Shown: positions 40,501 to 52,487, numbered from the stretch's first letter. The stretch: 64,000 nucleotides of DNA from Baylisascaris procyonis (GCA_037389465.1 JAZARR010000059.1:4053001-4117000), one strand, 5' to 3'. The notes: generated by a model not told the origin, from the letters alone. A program made the numbers and translations.

Positions 40501-42668
40501 CCGAACTGCGATTTGCAGCAACCAAAGGAATTACTACAAAAGTAACATTGTTGTAATGACTGGACAGATAAGAGTGACTATGGCTATGTGCAGCATGTTA
40601 TATATAAGCTGAGGCCAATAGGCTTTATCTGATCATTTTACAACAACTCACGAGCCACAATTGCTACGGTGATGAAATCTTTTGGGAACCGCACGTACTC
40701 GTGCATGCTAACTGCAAGGCAAATTCATCGATTATAAATTTTTGGATTCGCGACCGGCACAGAGTTATTGGTTCTGAAAGAAAAAAAAACAACCACATAG
40801 TATCAAGTCACTCTTTCCGTGCAGTCCTGCAACAGATCAAGCTGGTGGATTCAATCACAGAAGCGCATAAGGTGCGACTTTCCCTAGCACATTTTTCCAT
40901 GTATTTCAAGGAGGAATAGTTGCTCTCACAAAACTTGTAAGTTTTCAATCGCCTTCCACGCAAATATTCAATGTTCTTCCGAGATTTCGTTTACAACAGC
41001 GATGCTCATTCTGCTATTCATGACCGCTGCAATTTAATATGCGAAAGCCAATCTCACGACAGCCATTTCGATAATCTCATGAAGCAGTACGGGTTTACAT
41101 GTGGAAATTATTTTGACAGCAATGCCTTGCCATATTTGGAAAAACCAAAACCCTCATCAATGTTATGAATGCGTTCGCGCAATGGCATATCGAAACTCGT
41201 TACGCTATTCACCATGCTTACGATTACGATTGCTTTTCTAAGGGTTTTATTACACGCATGACCGCATGACAAACATTGCTATTCCCGGCTGAAAAGAAAC
41301 CTGACATGGTCATGTTATGGCCACTGCCTTGTTTTAGCCGCGCATCGGCATACGTCTCATTGCCTATTCTGTAATGCATCGCCGAAGCCATCCATTCTTC
41401 CCCTAGCTTGATCACGCTGTCGTCTTGAATTCGCCCTCACTACCTATATTTTTCCTTAGATGGCCATGTGGGATGGCTGGATCATGTGTCTGCTCGTGCT
41501 CACTCATTCCATTCAGTTGTCATTTTTTTCTGACCAAGGCTACACCGTTTCTACGACGCGGATCCATGAGTAGTCGAGTCGTAACTGAGGTAGCAGAAAA
41601 TCTACGTTCTCAGCCTTCGGACAGGTTTTTTTAACGTGACATTTTATCACGTTTTTTTCATCAAATTTTTGTTGCTCACTTCAACTGTTCCTTCTCCAGT
41701 TTATCTAATAAATGCTCTCATCCGCATTGTGGCACCTTTTCTTATTTCAAATACTAATATTCTAGAGCAAAACACTTTTTCTGGCTAATAACCGAAAAAA
41801 ATGTGGAGTGTATTCCAAGAGCACAAGATACAGAATATATGCGTCTTAACTGGAGAAGCAATCGATGCACTGTTAACATACCGTAGTGAAAATGATCTCC
41901 TCTAAGTTGTCGTAGTTTTAGGAAGATAATATGCAATATAAAGCATTTATAGTTTAGCTGCAAGCTGAAACTATGTTGTAATATGCTTCAATAAATTATC
42001 AATTGTGAAAACGTGAACGAATGGCAAGAAGTATCGCCCAATATATGCAGAGCAAAAAAGATCGCAAAAGAAGACATTTTCGATGACACAAATTGCATAT
42101 ACTGCATTTCTTGTAATGGTGGAACGAAAGGAAACTTTCATGTGCAAATTTTCTAATAAAGTGTTTTTCAGAGAGTTTTTCTCATGAGCGATTATATAAA
42201 ACAAAGAAACATCCTCACTAATTTATCATTCACGGTCACTATTTTCCGTCAGTAATGGGAAACTGATCAGAAGGAATGTATACGAATTGAAAATCTAGAT
42301 AGAGCGCCAGTAAAATTGAAAATAATATAAACCATGTCCGCATATTTACCGCATTCGCCTCTAAATTCAAAGTTTCGCCCTAAATTTTCGTTAACTGGAT
42401 GGCTAAAGGCGCAATTATGTATCAACCATAGGAAACTAATATTAACGATAACATACAGTTTATTCGAGTATACGCAAGAAGCAACATCAGCATCAATTGA
42501 GAGAAGTGGAAACGTAAGGACGTTGACGAATTAGCTTACATTAAAAGTGATGTTTTCGTCATGCCAAGTAGGTCTCAATTTCGACAGAATTTCTTTCGCC
42601 ATAGTCATAAGTTTGACGTCATCTGTCAAACTTAGCTCAATATCGAAAAACGGCAAATCGTTTGACAT
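31452..42668 (-). CDS. ETNK1/2 homologue: Ethanolamine kinase (ETNK/EKI family), complete nine-exon gene
   Basis: Phosphorylates ethanolamine with ATP, the first step of the CDP-ethanolamine (Kennedy) route to phosphatidylethanolamine; a soluble enzyme in the family. Seen, minus strand, exons: 42668-42540, 39343-39219, 38839-38693, 34813-34693, 34415-34250, 33137-33054, 32766-32621, 31697-31624, 31578-31452. All phases agree; the sum is 1119 bases, 372 codons plus TAA, the usual length for the family. Motifs: TGITNK (about residue 47-52), IVFCHNDLLVQN (H215, D217, N222) and IDYEYAGFNYQGFDIANHF (D236). LLVQN after HND and YEYAGxNYQ resemble ethanolamine rather than choline kinases (HNDLLCKN versus HNDxQEGN). 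The gene has two long introns of 3.2 and 3.9 kb. C. elegans has an equivalent (ckc-1, from memory). Confidence 0.94.
31624..31697 (-). CDS. Ethanolamine kinase exon 8
   Basis: AAHFFWSIWALVQSQNSSID then FDYLG, matching ASHFFWALWALIQNQYSTIDFDFL. ACTTATAG acceptor. The end at GG|GTCAGC is preferred, but the frame remains open through the 45-base intron 31579-31623. Confidence 0.9.
32621..32766 (-). CDS. Ethanolamine kinase exon 7
   Basis: VQNVDYSLCPSIQEKRSFIV then QYLNFFLQRPPSTEDIEEML, matching VNEVDYCLYPARETQLQWLHYYL. GTTGCAG acceptor, GCG|GTGAGT donor, phase 0. Confidence 0.95.
33054..33137 (-). CDS. Ethanolamine kinase exon 6 (choline-kinase signature)
   Basis: KVSFIDYEYAGFNYQGFDIA then NHFCEYAG, matching VRFIDYEYAGYNYQAFDIGNHFNEFAG. 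Asp236 is the DFG-equivalent metal ligand. TTTTAAG acceptor, GCTG|GTTCGT donor, 84 bases. Confidence 0.96.
34250..34415 (-). CDS. Ethanolamine kinase exon 5 (catalytic HND motif)
   Basis: Ends ...ALKTRIVFCHNDLLVQNILY-DSNT. HND(x4)N is the catalytic Brenner motif of choline/ethanolamine kinases and related phosphotransferases; Asp217 is the expected base, Asn222 a Mg-binding residue. TGGTTTCAG acceptor, ACAG|GTTCGT donor. Confidence 0.96.
34693..34813 (-). CDS. Ethanolamine kinase exon 4
   Basis: EICRSLARIHMLKPTDRDIV then KPILFQKAEKFLRSFSAHFE. Equivalent to LIALEMAKIHTIH...KPILWHKMHNYFTLVKNE. CTTTTTTCAG acceptor, GAG|GTGAAT donor, phase 0 at the end. Confidence 0.94.
34814..38692 (-). other. 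Ethanolamine kinase intron 3 (3.9 kb)
   Basis: The longest intron of the gene. Contains a C-rich block at 38520-38547 and unsupported protein-like frames on both strands, such as plus-strand 37670-37755 and the polypurine stretch near 36990-37040. Confidence 0.6.
38693..38839 (-). CDS. Ethanolamine kinase exon 3
   Basis: NAEVENWLRLAKDGCAAPLF then ARFSNGIVCGYLDGEAL and HVREEKIV. Equivalent to LQAHGCAPQLYCTFNNGLCYEFIQGEAL...HV. TTTACAG acceptor, AC|GTAAGC donor. Confidence 0.94.
39219..39343 (-). CDS. Ethanolamine kinase exon 2
   Basis: FFTTGITNKIFCATH matches LFTDGITNKLIGCYV, the N-lobe nucleotide-binding loop; VIFRVFGRNTERIIDR matches VLVRIYGNKTELLVDR. CTGTTTCAG acceptor, CG|GTGGGT donor with two carried bases. 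Confidence 0.95.
39344..42539 (-). other. Ethanolamine kinase intron 1 (3.2 kb)
   Basis: Holds plus-strand protein-like segments at 40820-40870 and 40983-41168, listed separately. Otherwise AT-rich with no recognisable element. Confidence 0.6.
40983..41168 (+). CDS. Unidentified Cys-containing terminal exon, plus strand inside kinase intron 1
   Basis: About 61 codons with strongly protein-like composition: FVYNSDAHSAIHDRCNLICE, then HFDNLMKQYGFTCGNYFDS and ALPYLEKPKPSSML followed by TGA. The acceptor-like TTCTTCCGAG lies just upstream. A second segment at 40820-40870, GTGCAG acceptor and AAG|GTGCGA donor, encodes LQQIKLVDSITEAHK on the same strand. They may form a nested gene opposite to the kinase, or be relics. 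No family recognised. Confidence 0.35.
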   Translation, partial: DFVYNSDAHSAIHDRCNLICESQSHDSHFDNLMKQYGFTCGNYFDSNALPYLEKPKPSSML

Positions 42669-42676
42669 TTTTGTGC
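42540..42676 (-). CDS. Ethanolamine kinase exon 1 with start codon
   Basis: ATTTTTGCAG acceptor at 42677, eight 5'-UTR bases, then ATG at 42668. Encodes MSNDLPFFDIELSLTDD and EILSKLRPTWHDENITFN, the last part matching LLQHLRPHWDPQEVTLQ of human ETNK1. Donor AAT|GTAAGC, phase 0. The acceptor with a very short leader before ATG is typical of spliced-leader trans-splicing in nematodes. Confidence 0.88.
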
Positions 42677-42686
42677 CTGCAAAAAT
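42677..42686 (-). promoter_or_regulatory. Probable spliced-leader acceptor of the ethanolamine kinase mRNA
   Basis: ATTTTTGCAG lies 9 bases before the ATG-proximal leader; no upstream coding exon is required by homology. A cis-spliced noncoding first exon is the alternative. Confidence 0.5.
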
Positions 42687-44157
42687 ATCACACTATTACG
42701 CCTTACACACTTTCTCATAGTTCGCATAAACAGAATAAAATAGTCTCGATAGAGCCGCAAAAAATATTTTCCATTTACTTTTAATCAAAACGACGAAATT
42801 GAACCCCGAAACTTTCCCTCACGGTTGTCTTAACTATTTATAGAATGCCGTAAGTTTTGTAGTTGGAATGTTGGCGATAACAAAAAATTTCTTGACATCG
42901 AGTAGCGGGACAACTAAAAGCTTGGCTTTTATTTCCATGAGTGTTTAGGAAGCTATAAAAAGCTCAGACATGATCACATGAAAGCGTGGGTCTATGGAAA
43001 CGGCCGCAACACGTTAGCAATCTGACAGGACAAAAGTTTAACGATTTCAATGTTATTTTCCTTAGCACAAATGCGATGTTAAATAGCAAGGTGACTTCAT
43101 CAGCACGATTGCATTAAACAGTATTTGCAAACGCAAAAACGTGAATCAAAAATCCGCCATCATATATGAGAAATAATATTTTCTCATGTGACCCAGTTTG
43201 GTTTCATTTGTATATCTCTTGTGGGCATTTCAAAGCACAACAAAAGAGAGGAAAGTTATGCTGGCCTGAATGAAGGCGAATAGATTAATGGCAAACACTA
43301 TTAGTGAGCTTTTCGTTGTTAGCAATCATAAAATTTCTGCGCTTGAAATTTCTATTCTGAAGCTTTCTTCACGATCAACTATTTTCCGCCGATCATCAGA
43401 TATATTGTTAATGCATGATCCTCACAATTTTCAATTTCAAAAATCTTTTGTGACAAATTTTCAGATTTCTTACTCAGCAAAAATTACACAGTAAGCTAAT
43501 AATGTCATGCACTATATCGCGTTAACAACTGATGAGTTCAACACGATACGATCTTCAAGGAAATAAGATCGACTAGATTCATGCCGGACCCGTTTTCAGC
43601 CGCAAATGATGGCGCTTTTGTTTTCTTTTGTCTGTAAGCCCTTCTCGCCGATGGCTTTTGGACTGCATTTCATTTTCATGGTTCATCAAGCTCAAAGCTG
43701 AAACATCAGGGCAAGGATGTAGTATCTTCAGTGCATTACATAAGTCAAAAGCTCAATATGTTATAAGATAAATATTCAGTAAATCTGAAATCAGTGTAAC
43801 AAACGCGGACCGCACACAACAGCACTCCGAAGGCTTCGTGTTGGTGCTTTATATGGCCGGGAACGCCCCGAGGGCTGCTCCAACGGTGAGATGAAACGGT
43901 TCACTCCTCTCTCCTCGAAGCTGCAACGAGAAATCTCATAGAGTTAGCGATCTCATAGGAGGTCGATTGAAGGAAGAGGAGGGGGAGGGGGGGGAGGTTG
44001 CGTTCTGAAAATTTCTTTTGTGTGGTTTAAGCCATCGCGCTTTGTCATATTGATATATGAGTGCAGTGAATTATGCCAATATTTGTGAAGCTTCGATCTC
44101 GGGCTGTCAGTGAGTTGGAACGCAACTTTTCCATTGCAGTGAATGTTGGTTAAGTCC

Positions 44158-44199
44158 AAAATGTGTACTGACGCTAAAATGCGTACTAAAATGTGTACT
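44158..44199. repeat. Three near-identical 12-base units
   Basis: AAAATGYGTACT occurs at 44158, 44176 and 44188, the last two directly abutting. Small degenerate tandem repeat. Confidence 0.8.
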
Positions 44200-46675
44200 A
44201 GATATTACGATGTATTGAGTTCAATATAGCCTCGACCCTCTTTTGAAAAGTTGCTTATGATTGAATAGGGTTTTACTTGGGATGATGCGAGAAGTGATTG
44301 CTGTGATGCGTTTCTTATTGTATTCCATCGGTGAACCTCTTCAGGCTTAGTTCCAACAGTTATGGTACATCTGCACACGCTTTAGCGACGAGTGACATGA
44401 TGTTTAATCGCTTTCTTCTGTTTGTAATTCTTTGCACTGAACAGATGATGTATATCCACAACCTTTCTAGTGTGAGAACAAACACAGCCAAAAGATGCTT
44501 CACTTAGATTGGCTGTTAACTTTATTGTGTTTTTTGTATTTCGAAACTGCATTTCGGAAGTTAGCTAAAATTGCTGCAGAAGTATGTTTGCTTTAAGCTG
44601 TTTATGTGCTATTCCCGTTCGCAAGGCGAATTTAGTAGTGAATTGATGTCTTATTTCAAAGAAATGGATATTATTTTAAAGTACCTGTGCTATTGCCAGC
44701 AGAGTTCTAACTTTATAACTTTGTTACTTTATTATTATTACTTTATTATGCTACTATTAAGTGACTTTATTGTTGCAAGAATACGACAGTTATTAAAGCG
44801 GCATACGATTTGGTTATATGATATCATATGTCCCAAATTTTTCTACTATATAAAAGGAGTTGTAGCTAAGGAGTCACTCTGGAGTGATATCTTCTCATGA
44901 TAATTCATCGAGTACTTTTGTGCGCATATTTCAACTGGTGTAAAAAAGCTATGGGCATTGGAACACTTCCCTTTCTAGGTATTTCATGCGCCCTAAATAT
45001 CTCTGCAATGAGCTGCTCTCAAAAGTAGATCCGAAACAACAGATGAGGTTTTTTTTTTCTAAAGTACTGCATACACTCGTATGCAGCATTTTCTTTGTTA
45101 GGTGCTGTTATTAATTTCTCTCGAATGCTTTTGAAAACTTTCGACGGATTGAAGTATAGCACGACATGGTTCGAATATCGCGCTAAATTGGCACTACTGA
45201 TTTGCACAGCATCCTTTAATTTTCAGTTCTCTAACAGCGATTTTTTCCTGTTAATTCTGACTTGCCTGCAATAAACTGTTGGCTCCCCTAAAATTTTTCT
45301 GCAACAGGTTCCCTTCACTGTATCGCTTTCCAACGTCTCGAGCATGCTTATATTTTTTAATTGCGGATCTCCGCGGAAGCTTAACTGCGGAAGACCTCTC
45401 ACTGGTGAAGTAAATTTTGTTGCGCGAGGCCTTGTATTTTATTGTGTACTGGTGTACGTGTCTATGTCCCATCATCTCAACGAGGAAGCCGTTGGAGCTG
45501 TAGTGACGAAGTTTAGCGATTAGAATATACGTTATGCTTAACCTCCTACGTCGCAATTCATATTTCTCCATTAAAACTGAAAAAAACGATCATGAATACT
45601 TAAATGAGAAAAAGAAATTGCATTCATGTGCATAAGCGGTTTCTCATTTAATCCTAGTAGGAATTGGAAAACAGAAGAACGTTCGATGTAAATTAGTGTG
45701 AGCGATTGAGTTAACCGAATCGTACGTGCATTATTTTGCATATTTCGTATGTGATGATGACCTGCAAATGCTGTAGTGTCTCATCATACTGGTTGGTCGG
45801 GCGATCTTGCAACAACTCTGCAAAAAATGAGCAGCTGGCCTCGCTCCTGTTTCTTTTTTTTTCACGTTAGCCGCCATCAACGATCAGAAAAGAGAATGCT
45901 TAGCGACTGTTCTGCTGCCCACCGGAAAAGTGGTTAAGATGGTCACTGTTCAATGTGACTCCCCGTAAAATAGGCTTAGAGTCATTCTGAAAAGGCCGAA
46001 ATTCGGATTTCTCGTGGTGAACACGAAGAAGAAAGCGATGGTCCTTTACAGCCACTCCGTACTGAGAAAATACTAGGCGACGGTTTAAAAAAAGCATTTT
46101 TAAAACTTACAGGCAACATAAAATAACCTCGCCGTCAATCAAAACAATTTCGTGACATGCATTTTGCTCAAAATTACCGAATTTTCTTAAATAACTTGTT
46201 GACGCAACTAGATACGATGCTATTTTTCTGCTAACTTTTTGAAGCACCTATCAGAGGTTTCCCATATAATGAATACGGAGAGACTAGTGAGGCTAATATG
46301 GTGTGTTAAGAGCCCCGAGAGATAAATGTTCATGGTTAACAGCGCTCGAGGTAAGGAAATAACGGAACAGGGCTCAGACAATGAGATGATCAGAAGCGAT
46401 TATGCATCAAAAAGACACCACAAATCATTTAAAGCATTCATCATGCAACAATAATTCTACAACAAAAGCTAGCTGATCGGTCTAGCAAAGCAGAATCTAA
46501 CACTGCCACACCATAAATAGGTGCGCCACTCAGAAATAAGTAACGCGAGAGAACTCCCTGAGGCTTAAAAACAGGTTGTTTGGGCAAAACGTGGCGTAAA
46601 CAAGAAAATCAAAATGATTGTTGAGCGAAATGCATCCGTGAAGGTCGCTTACATTCAAGTTGTTGCACCTATAGC

Positions 46676-46772
46676 ACGACAGCGACGCTCCGAACGCCCA
46701 ACGGTGATGAGCGGAAAGCAATTGAGCACTAAGAAACTGAATAAGCGTCTACAAACGGGTGTCACCACGTAT
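46676..46772 (-). other. Possible exon encoding a CYRCN motif, minus strand
   Basis: On the minus strand TTATTCAG or TTTCTTAG precedes an open frame reading HHRWAFGASLSCYRCNNLN and ending at AAT|GTAAGC. A hydrophobic stretch followed by LSCYxCN resembles the start of a Ly6/three-finger-type secreted domain after its signal peptide. No matching downstream exon with the remaining cysteines was found, so this is only a candidate. Confidence 0.25.
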
Positions 46773-47353
46773 TATGCCCATATATTGCTCAATTATGTTG
46801 TCATGATTTGTGCAAGCATGCTGACGTACATGTATTGATCGTCTAGAGCAGCATGACGATCAAAATCGCTGTTAGCGAGAATTTAGAAGTGCTGATTTTG
46901 AAGAAAATTTTGTTTCCTGGTTGAAGAAGCGACGAATGTAATGAATATGAATTCGTTTGATAACAGTGTGCTCTTAATGATACTTGATAGTGTGCAGTTT
47001 GATGGTACGGTTGCGATGCGTTAGCGTTGTCAACTTTCCTAGTGAGAAAAAGAAACAACTACAGGTTACTCACTCGCCTTTTGAATAAAGAATGCGACAC
47101 GTTTTGGACATTCATCTAAATGCATAGCCTAGCAATGATGAACATACTTCAAGAATTTAAAATTAGTGCTTATCCAACTAGAAGTCTAGTTACACGCGAC
47201 TTGAAATATTTTCATGTGATCTGAAAACTACCAATTTCTCTAAATCTTAGACGAGAGGTTACTGATGAAAGAGATGAGTCTTAACTGTGGAATCTTTCTT
47301 GCTAGATACATCACCTGTATACGATAAAATGTGTGTGTTGTAACAAGTTAATT

Positions 47354-47548
47354 TTGAAGGTGAATGTTAGAAAAGAGAAGCAATTTTTTCTATCTCCCGA
47401 AGACACCGAATACACCTCGTTCGAGATTATTAAGCGCATTTTTAAGATGGAAGCTTCCGGTACATCTCTGCTCAACTTTAGAAGATATAACGATGAGTTT
47501 GGAGTGAATAGTTTCTTCTGTGGAAAAGGAAACAATAATAGGAATTAA
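47354..47548 (+). other. Unidentified protein-like open frame
   Basis: About 64 codons to TAA: FFLSPEDTEYTSFEIIKRIF then SLLNFRRYNDEFGVNSFF. Composition and codon choice look coding and resemble an ubiquitin-like-fold (RA/DCX type) segment only in general pattern. No T-rich acceptor is visible next to it. Cannot be assigned; the opposite strand is also open but looks worse. Confidence 0.3.
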
Positions 47549-50500
47549 GTGAAGTGAAATTTTACGACAACATTGGCCTAACCAAATTTGCCAGAAGAAC
47601 TTCAGCTGCTCTTATTCAACGCCAACACGCGTATATGAACAGTGAATAAAACTCACCAGCTTCATAATGAGAGGAGGTTGAAGGGAGGGGTGGTGGAGGG
47701 GAGAGGGGGTTGGAGCGCTGCGGAAGAGCAGTGAGAAGTGCAAGGATTCCTCACCTTCCCAAAAAATTCTTTCATTTGTATTCACAGAAAGGATACTGCT
47801 GCCAATCAGAAAAAAAAAAATTTGTGACAACAGCACAGATTCATCGCTCTGAGGAAAAAGTTAGTTACTCCTCTAACACAGAATCGGGGCATGCATATAG
47901 ATAATAAATAGTTAACTACAAATAGTTTCAACTTCTAATCTTTATTTTATGGGAAATCTGAGTGCTCAGCGCTTCCAACTGACAGTATATCAGAAAAGCC
48001 CTGCAAACGAACGATATCCGAACAAAGAAACGCTTGCAGATTATAAAACTTGACCACCAAGACCACAGATCAGTATCCGAAGTTAGCAATTTGCTAGTAA
48101 CGCGTAGTTAAAGGCTTTATCGGAGTAACCTGGATCAAGAATGGGTATTAGTCTTTATTTCACCAAATTATGCTGTGTCACTATTGCAAGGCACTATTTT
48201 AATGTAGAATATGCAAATTGTTTTATATCTTATAGAAAGCCAATGAGAAGATCAATCATTTGCTCAGGCCACAAGCCGTCGATCTTAAAGAAAGGGGGGA
48301 GGGGGGGGGGAAGTACGAATGAGGTGGAAAGGAATGGAGTGAGTGGGGATGGAGAAGCAAAAGTCACCAACATCAATTCTGCTACTGCAACGCTTAAATC
48401 TTGTGATTAGCGTTCCTGCAGCCACAGCAGTGGCCAAATTTAGGGGAGAGAACGGTTGAGAGATCGCCACCTCCGCACGACACTACTTTTGCGGCTTCTA
48501 ACCGCCATTCCCTCTTGCCTCGTACATCCGTTTTGACAGTCTAAAATACAGATGTGAATTGCACTTGACACAGCAGTACCACAGAGATTTTGAACCGAAA
48601 ATATGAAGCTGCTGCTCATAAAGATCCAAACAATCTATAAAAAGTTTTATCAAAAGTAGAATCAATGGGGCGCCGTTGAACTCTTTCAATAACTTCAATA
48701 TCCTTTTTCGCAACTGAAGACTAAATTTGAGCACAGTTTTCAAGAACACCAAAACAGTAGGCAGCGAAATACTGCCAATAATTTTTTCGGTAGGAATAAT
48801 GGAAAATATGAAGGACACAGTTCATAAGTCCAGTAGCTATCTGCTAAACTGTAACAAGTGATTACGCGAGGTAAGGTTGGTGCTCATTTAAAACAGCAAA
48901 GACGCAAAGCGATAGGAACGATGAGCCATTTATAGCGATCAAGTGGTTAGACAGTTATAGCCCACTTGTCATGCATTACTTATTTCGATACTTCAGTCAT
49001 ATCTGCAGCCAGCTAAGCCTTCTGAAGAGTTCCCACAATGCAAATAAGTTACATTTTTAAAGCGCAGATTAAGCATGTCCTCGACGACATTTGTGTATGT
49101 TTTCAGAGGCTTCTGAAATAATGCAAATAGATGGGAAAAAGTGAAAAACATCACAAGTGAATAAAAGTGATATACTGCATATCTTTCATGGAAAATACAA
49201 CATATTCTAATTTTCGATTATGAATTTCAGTATCATTCAATTAAGTCAATGTGCTCGCTTGAGAAAACTGTTGTTGCAAAACACGACCATATACATAAGA
49301 TGGTGCTCATTTCTCTTGTTTTTTTTTTTTTTTTGCCTGAATAAATGTGCAATTTAAAAGTGAATTCTCACTATTCCTTAATTTCGACGTCTTTTTTTCA
49401 CTGAGGTCCCGAACATGTTGCATAGTGCAGCCTTTTTTGAGGATCCAATGCTAGCGTTGTGATGAAAAATCGAATGCCAATATGTTTGAACGAACTAATA
49501 AGCGTCACTTAAAATCACTGTCATCCGAAAACAACACTTGAAAGGGACTGTTCAAATAAAGAGCGCTTCATGTGTGTATGTGGGGAGGGGCTGGGAGGAG
49601 GTGGAGGAGGATGAGGGAAGGGCAAATTTGACAAAATTTGTCACGGCTCTTCCATTTAGAATGTCAGGCGACTGCTAGGTTATTATGAAATATCACTGAA
49701 GCAATTGTCCACTTTTGGCATATAGCTTGTGATTCACGGGGAAAGCCGAGTTTTTTCGGTGATGCGAATATCGGAAACGAGAAGGAGAAGAGCGAGTTCC
49801 CTTCTTGCAGGCAATCAAACAGAACCGTATGAATCTACGAAGGTGGTGCCCGAATATCCAGCCATGATTGCACTTCCATTTTCAGTCGTTTTTTGTAAAA
49901 TTTTGTTCAATAGCAAGCAACGATGATGCTGGATCTATCTTCTATATGGATGGGTGTACGCTTACAAATGCGTTCGCTTGTGCGCTGCTTTCAGATTGAT
50001 ACTTTTTATCGTCATTCGAACTCTTCCAGTTCGATTTCCCATTCTCGCAAAGGTACAGGTTCCTTCGACTATAGGGAGAAGGTTGAATTCGCTTTGCGTG
50101 TTTGTGTATCAGTGAGTGTGTGTTTGTATGTTTGTTTGTGTGACTGTCTCTTTCGTTCGCCCGAGTTCCAGTAACTGTGTCTTATTAAATCACAAGAAGT
50201 AAAGCCTAGGTACTGACCAGATCTCCTTTCTAAAACGAGTATTTTGAAAATACAAATCTGCGACCACCGTGATGTTGAAAGGGGCGAATCGTATGGGCGT
50301 AATGACCATTTGTTATACCATTGTGATCTTATTCGTCAGTTGTATGAGCCTAAAACCAAACAGAAGCGTTCCCACAAAGGCCATTTTTCTTCTTTCAGTT
50401 CTGCTTTTGGGCGTAGATGAGAAGGAAGCAAATATGTAGAACCACCTACACATCGAGTGGTATTGGGGAGCGGGATTCCCAGGCTAACATTGAGGGAAGA

Positions 50501-52202
50501 GAACTGCTAGCCAAACAGGTTAGCTGCTGAGTGTGTGAATTTGTATGTGAAGGATTCTGGCACTTGAAGAAAAAACAAATAGGATCATTATCTGAACTTT
50601 TCCACTTAAAAGTTGGTAATCTATAAGAACGAATGCAGAAACGTTAAATTTTCAGTCCCAAAGACAACGGCCTTGTCTTTACTCCCTCCTTTCCGGTTAT
50701 AGTAGTGATGTGCAGTACTAGTTTGTAGGTCCTGATACCGAACTGACTTTATTGATTTTCAATTTGTCTATTGCATCATATCTCATGAATAAAGCTTTCC
50801 ATCTGATCGCGACTAACGCAGCCTTCGAGCAAGAAAAGAAAAGAGAAGGACGCCGCGTGCGAGCAATTCCATGTTGGCCGCCGCTCATGGAAAAGTGAAC
50901 CAGATGGCATCATTTGCGCTTTCATAATTAAAAGCCCTGTACGCTTCCAACGCTGCGCCTGCTCCCGTTTGTCTCTGCAGCTAAGCACACAACGCTTCTG
51001 TTTAGCATTGTCCTTTTTTTATCGCTCAACTCGGAAATTCGTTTCATTCTCAACTATATAAGTGATCTCGGCTATCAATCTATTTGGAAATCTGCTAAGC
51101 ATATATTGCAAAGCATTGAAAATCCTACAAAAAAAAACTCTCCCCATCAATAATCTTCAATAGTTCGAGGAAGTTAAATAAATTGCTGCCGTGAAAACCA
51201 TCGCCAATGAATTTCTCCACTCTTTCATCATGAAACGCTCAGAAATAACCTCTTTTCTCACCGAATCATATTTTAGCGAATTTCCTCTTTAGAATCTCTA
51301 AAAAAAATTTTTTTTTTTGGATGGACTATGTGATGAATGCGTTGAGCGCAATCTCCTTGTTATTGGAATGTAAGCTTCAGCCGCATGAAGAAAGCAAAAC
51401 AGATTTCTCATAATTTCTTTTGAGACGAAACAAAAATTTCGTTGATTGTTTCCCGAACCCATTGTTTTTATACGATGATTTATGAACTGTCTCAAATATT
51501 ACTCTGTAGAGCTGTGGAGAAAATAATTGCAAAATGTCATTCTTCGCTCTTTTTTTCATAATCGATAAATGTTTCGAACAACTACGTCTACTCACTCCTA
51601 ACTTTGTTTCGTTCTCAGTTTTAGTCAGAGATTCGATCTCTTTCACGGTAATATTACTTTGCGCCCCCGTCCATGATGCTTTCGTTTCTTCTGATGAATT
51701 CACCGGAATTCACTAGTTCTCATAGTGCTGACCAGTAGTGAAAACTGTCCTTCACTTTAAAATCCACGAACCTGTTTGAGGCCTGCATCGTCCTGCAAGT
51801 GTTAAATATTTATGTTTAATACTACTTTGTACTGTTTATAGGCTGACTAATTAGTACATCTTCAATTTCATCATATAGCATGAGACTCTTGTTCGCGAAC
51901 TATTCGCACCGTGCGATTAACTTAGCTGCTCTTATCTGAACTTTGTTGACCCTTTCCGGAGAACAAACTTCCCTTCTTGCTTTTCTCTTTCTCAGTTTCA
52001 ATTGTCGAACTACAGCATCTTTCCCGGCTAACTGAATAAAGATCAGAAGCGCACATTAGCGGTGAAATTAGACTACGGTGTGTGCTTGCCAGCCTTCCGC
52101 AACAAAACTATTATGCAGATACGTCGTAGGTTGTTAAACGTGCAGTAACGATCTCAGTAATTTGATTCATCAACATTTAATACTTATTCGATTATACTGT
52201 AG

Positions 52203-52329
52203 AGCAAAATCGACAGATGCCTACTGCTCTGCCCACCACGGAAGCAAATGGAAAGAGTGGCTGCCAAATGTTGTTCACCTGAAGAAGCTGAGCGGTGGGG
52301 CCTTCTATTTGTTCTCATTATGGAAGTAG
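52203..52329 (+). CDS. Candidate exon of unknown gene, plus strand
   Basis: CTGTAG acceptor and G|GTGAGT donor bracket 42 open codons: RKQMERVAAKCCSPEEAERW then GLLFVLIMEV. All three frames are partly open, and this one ends at the strong donor. No family recognised. Confidence 0.35.
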
Positions 52330-52487
52330 GTGAGTATTCGTTGAGACACTTAACGGGCTGTGATTTCCGGCCCAGCGAAAAGTGCTCTGCGCTTTAATCG
52401 CAGAAAAAAAAACTCGTAGCTGTTCCTGAGCACTCTGAGAGCCACTTGCTTCAAGCACGCTCGAGTGAATGAAGCAAGCAGTCACTT

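Larger units (their letters stand above)
42687..52202. other. Gene-poor region with unassigned fragments
   Basis: 9.5 kb upstream of the ethanolamine kinase. Holds G-tract blocks (43974-43998, 47671-47715, 48294-48312, 49580-49619), a short tandem repeat at 44158-44199, a poly-T run at 49319-49335 and unassigned frames near 46670-46770 (minus), 47354-47547 (plus) and 49923-50042 (plus). Promoter and 5' sequences of the kinase should be here but cannot be marked. Confidence 0.5.

Noticed and set aside
45900..46097. Minus-strand frame YGVAVKDHRFLLRVHHEKSE
   Set aside because: Good TTTTCTCAG acceptor and plausible sequence, but it ends in a stop without any partner exon or family match.
49319..49335. 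17-base poly-T run as a reverse-strand poly(A) tail
   Set aside because: No coding-like or structured sequence precedes it on the minus strand; taken as simple repeat.
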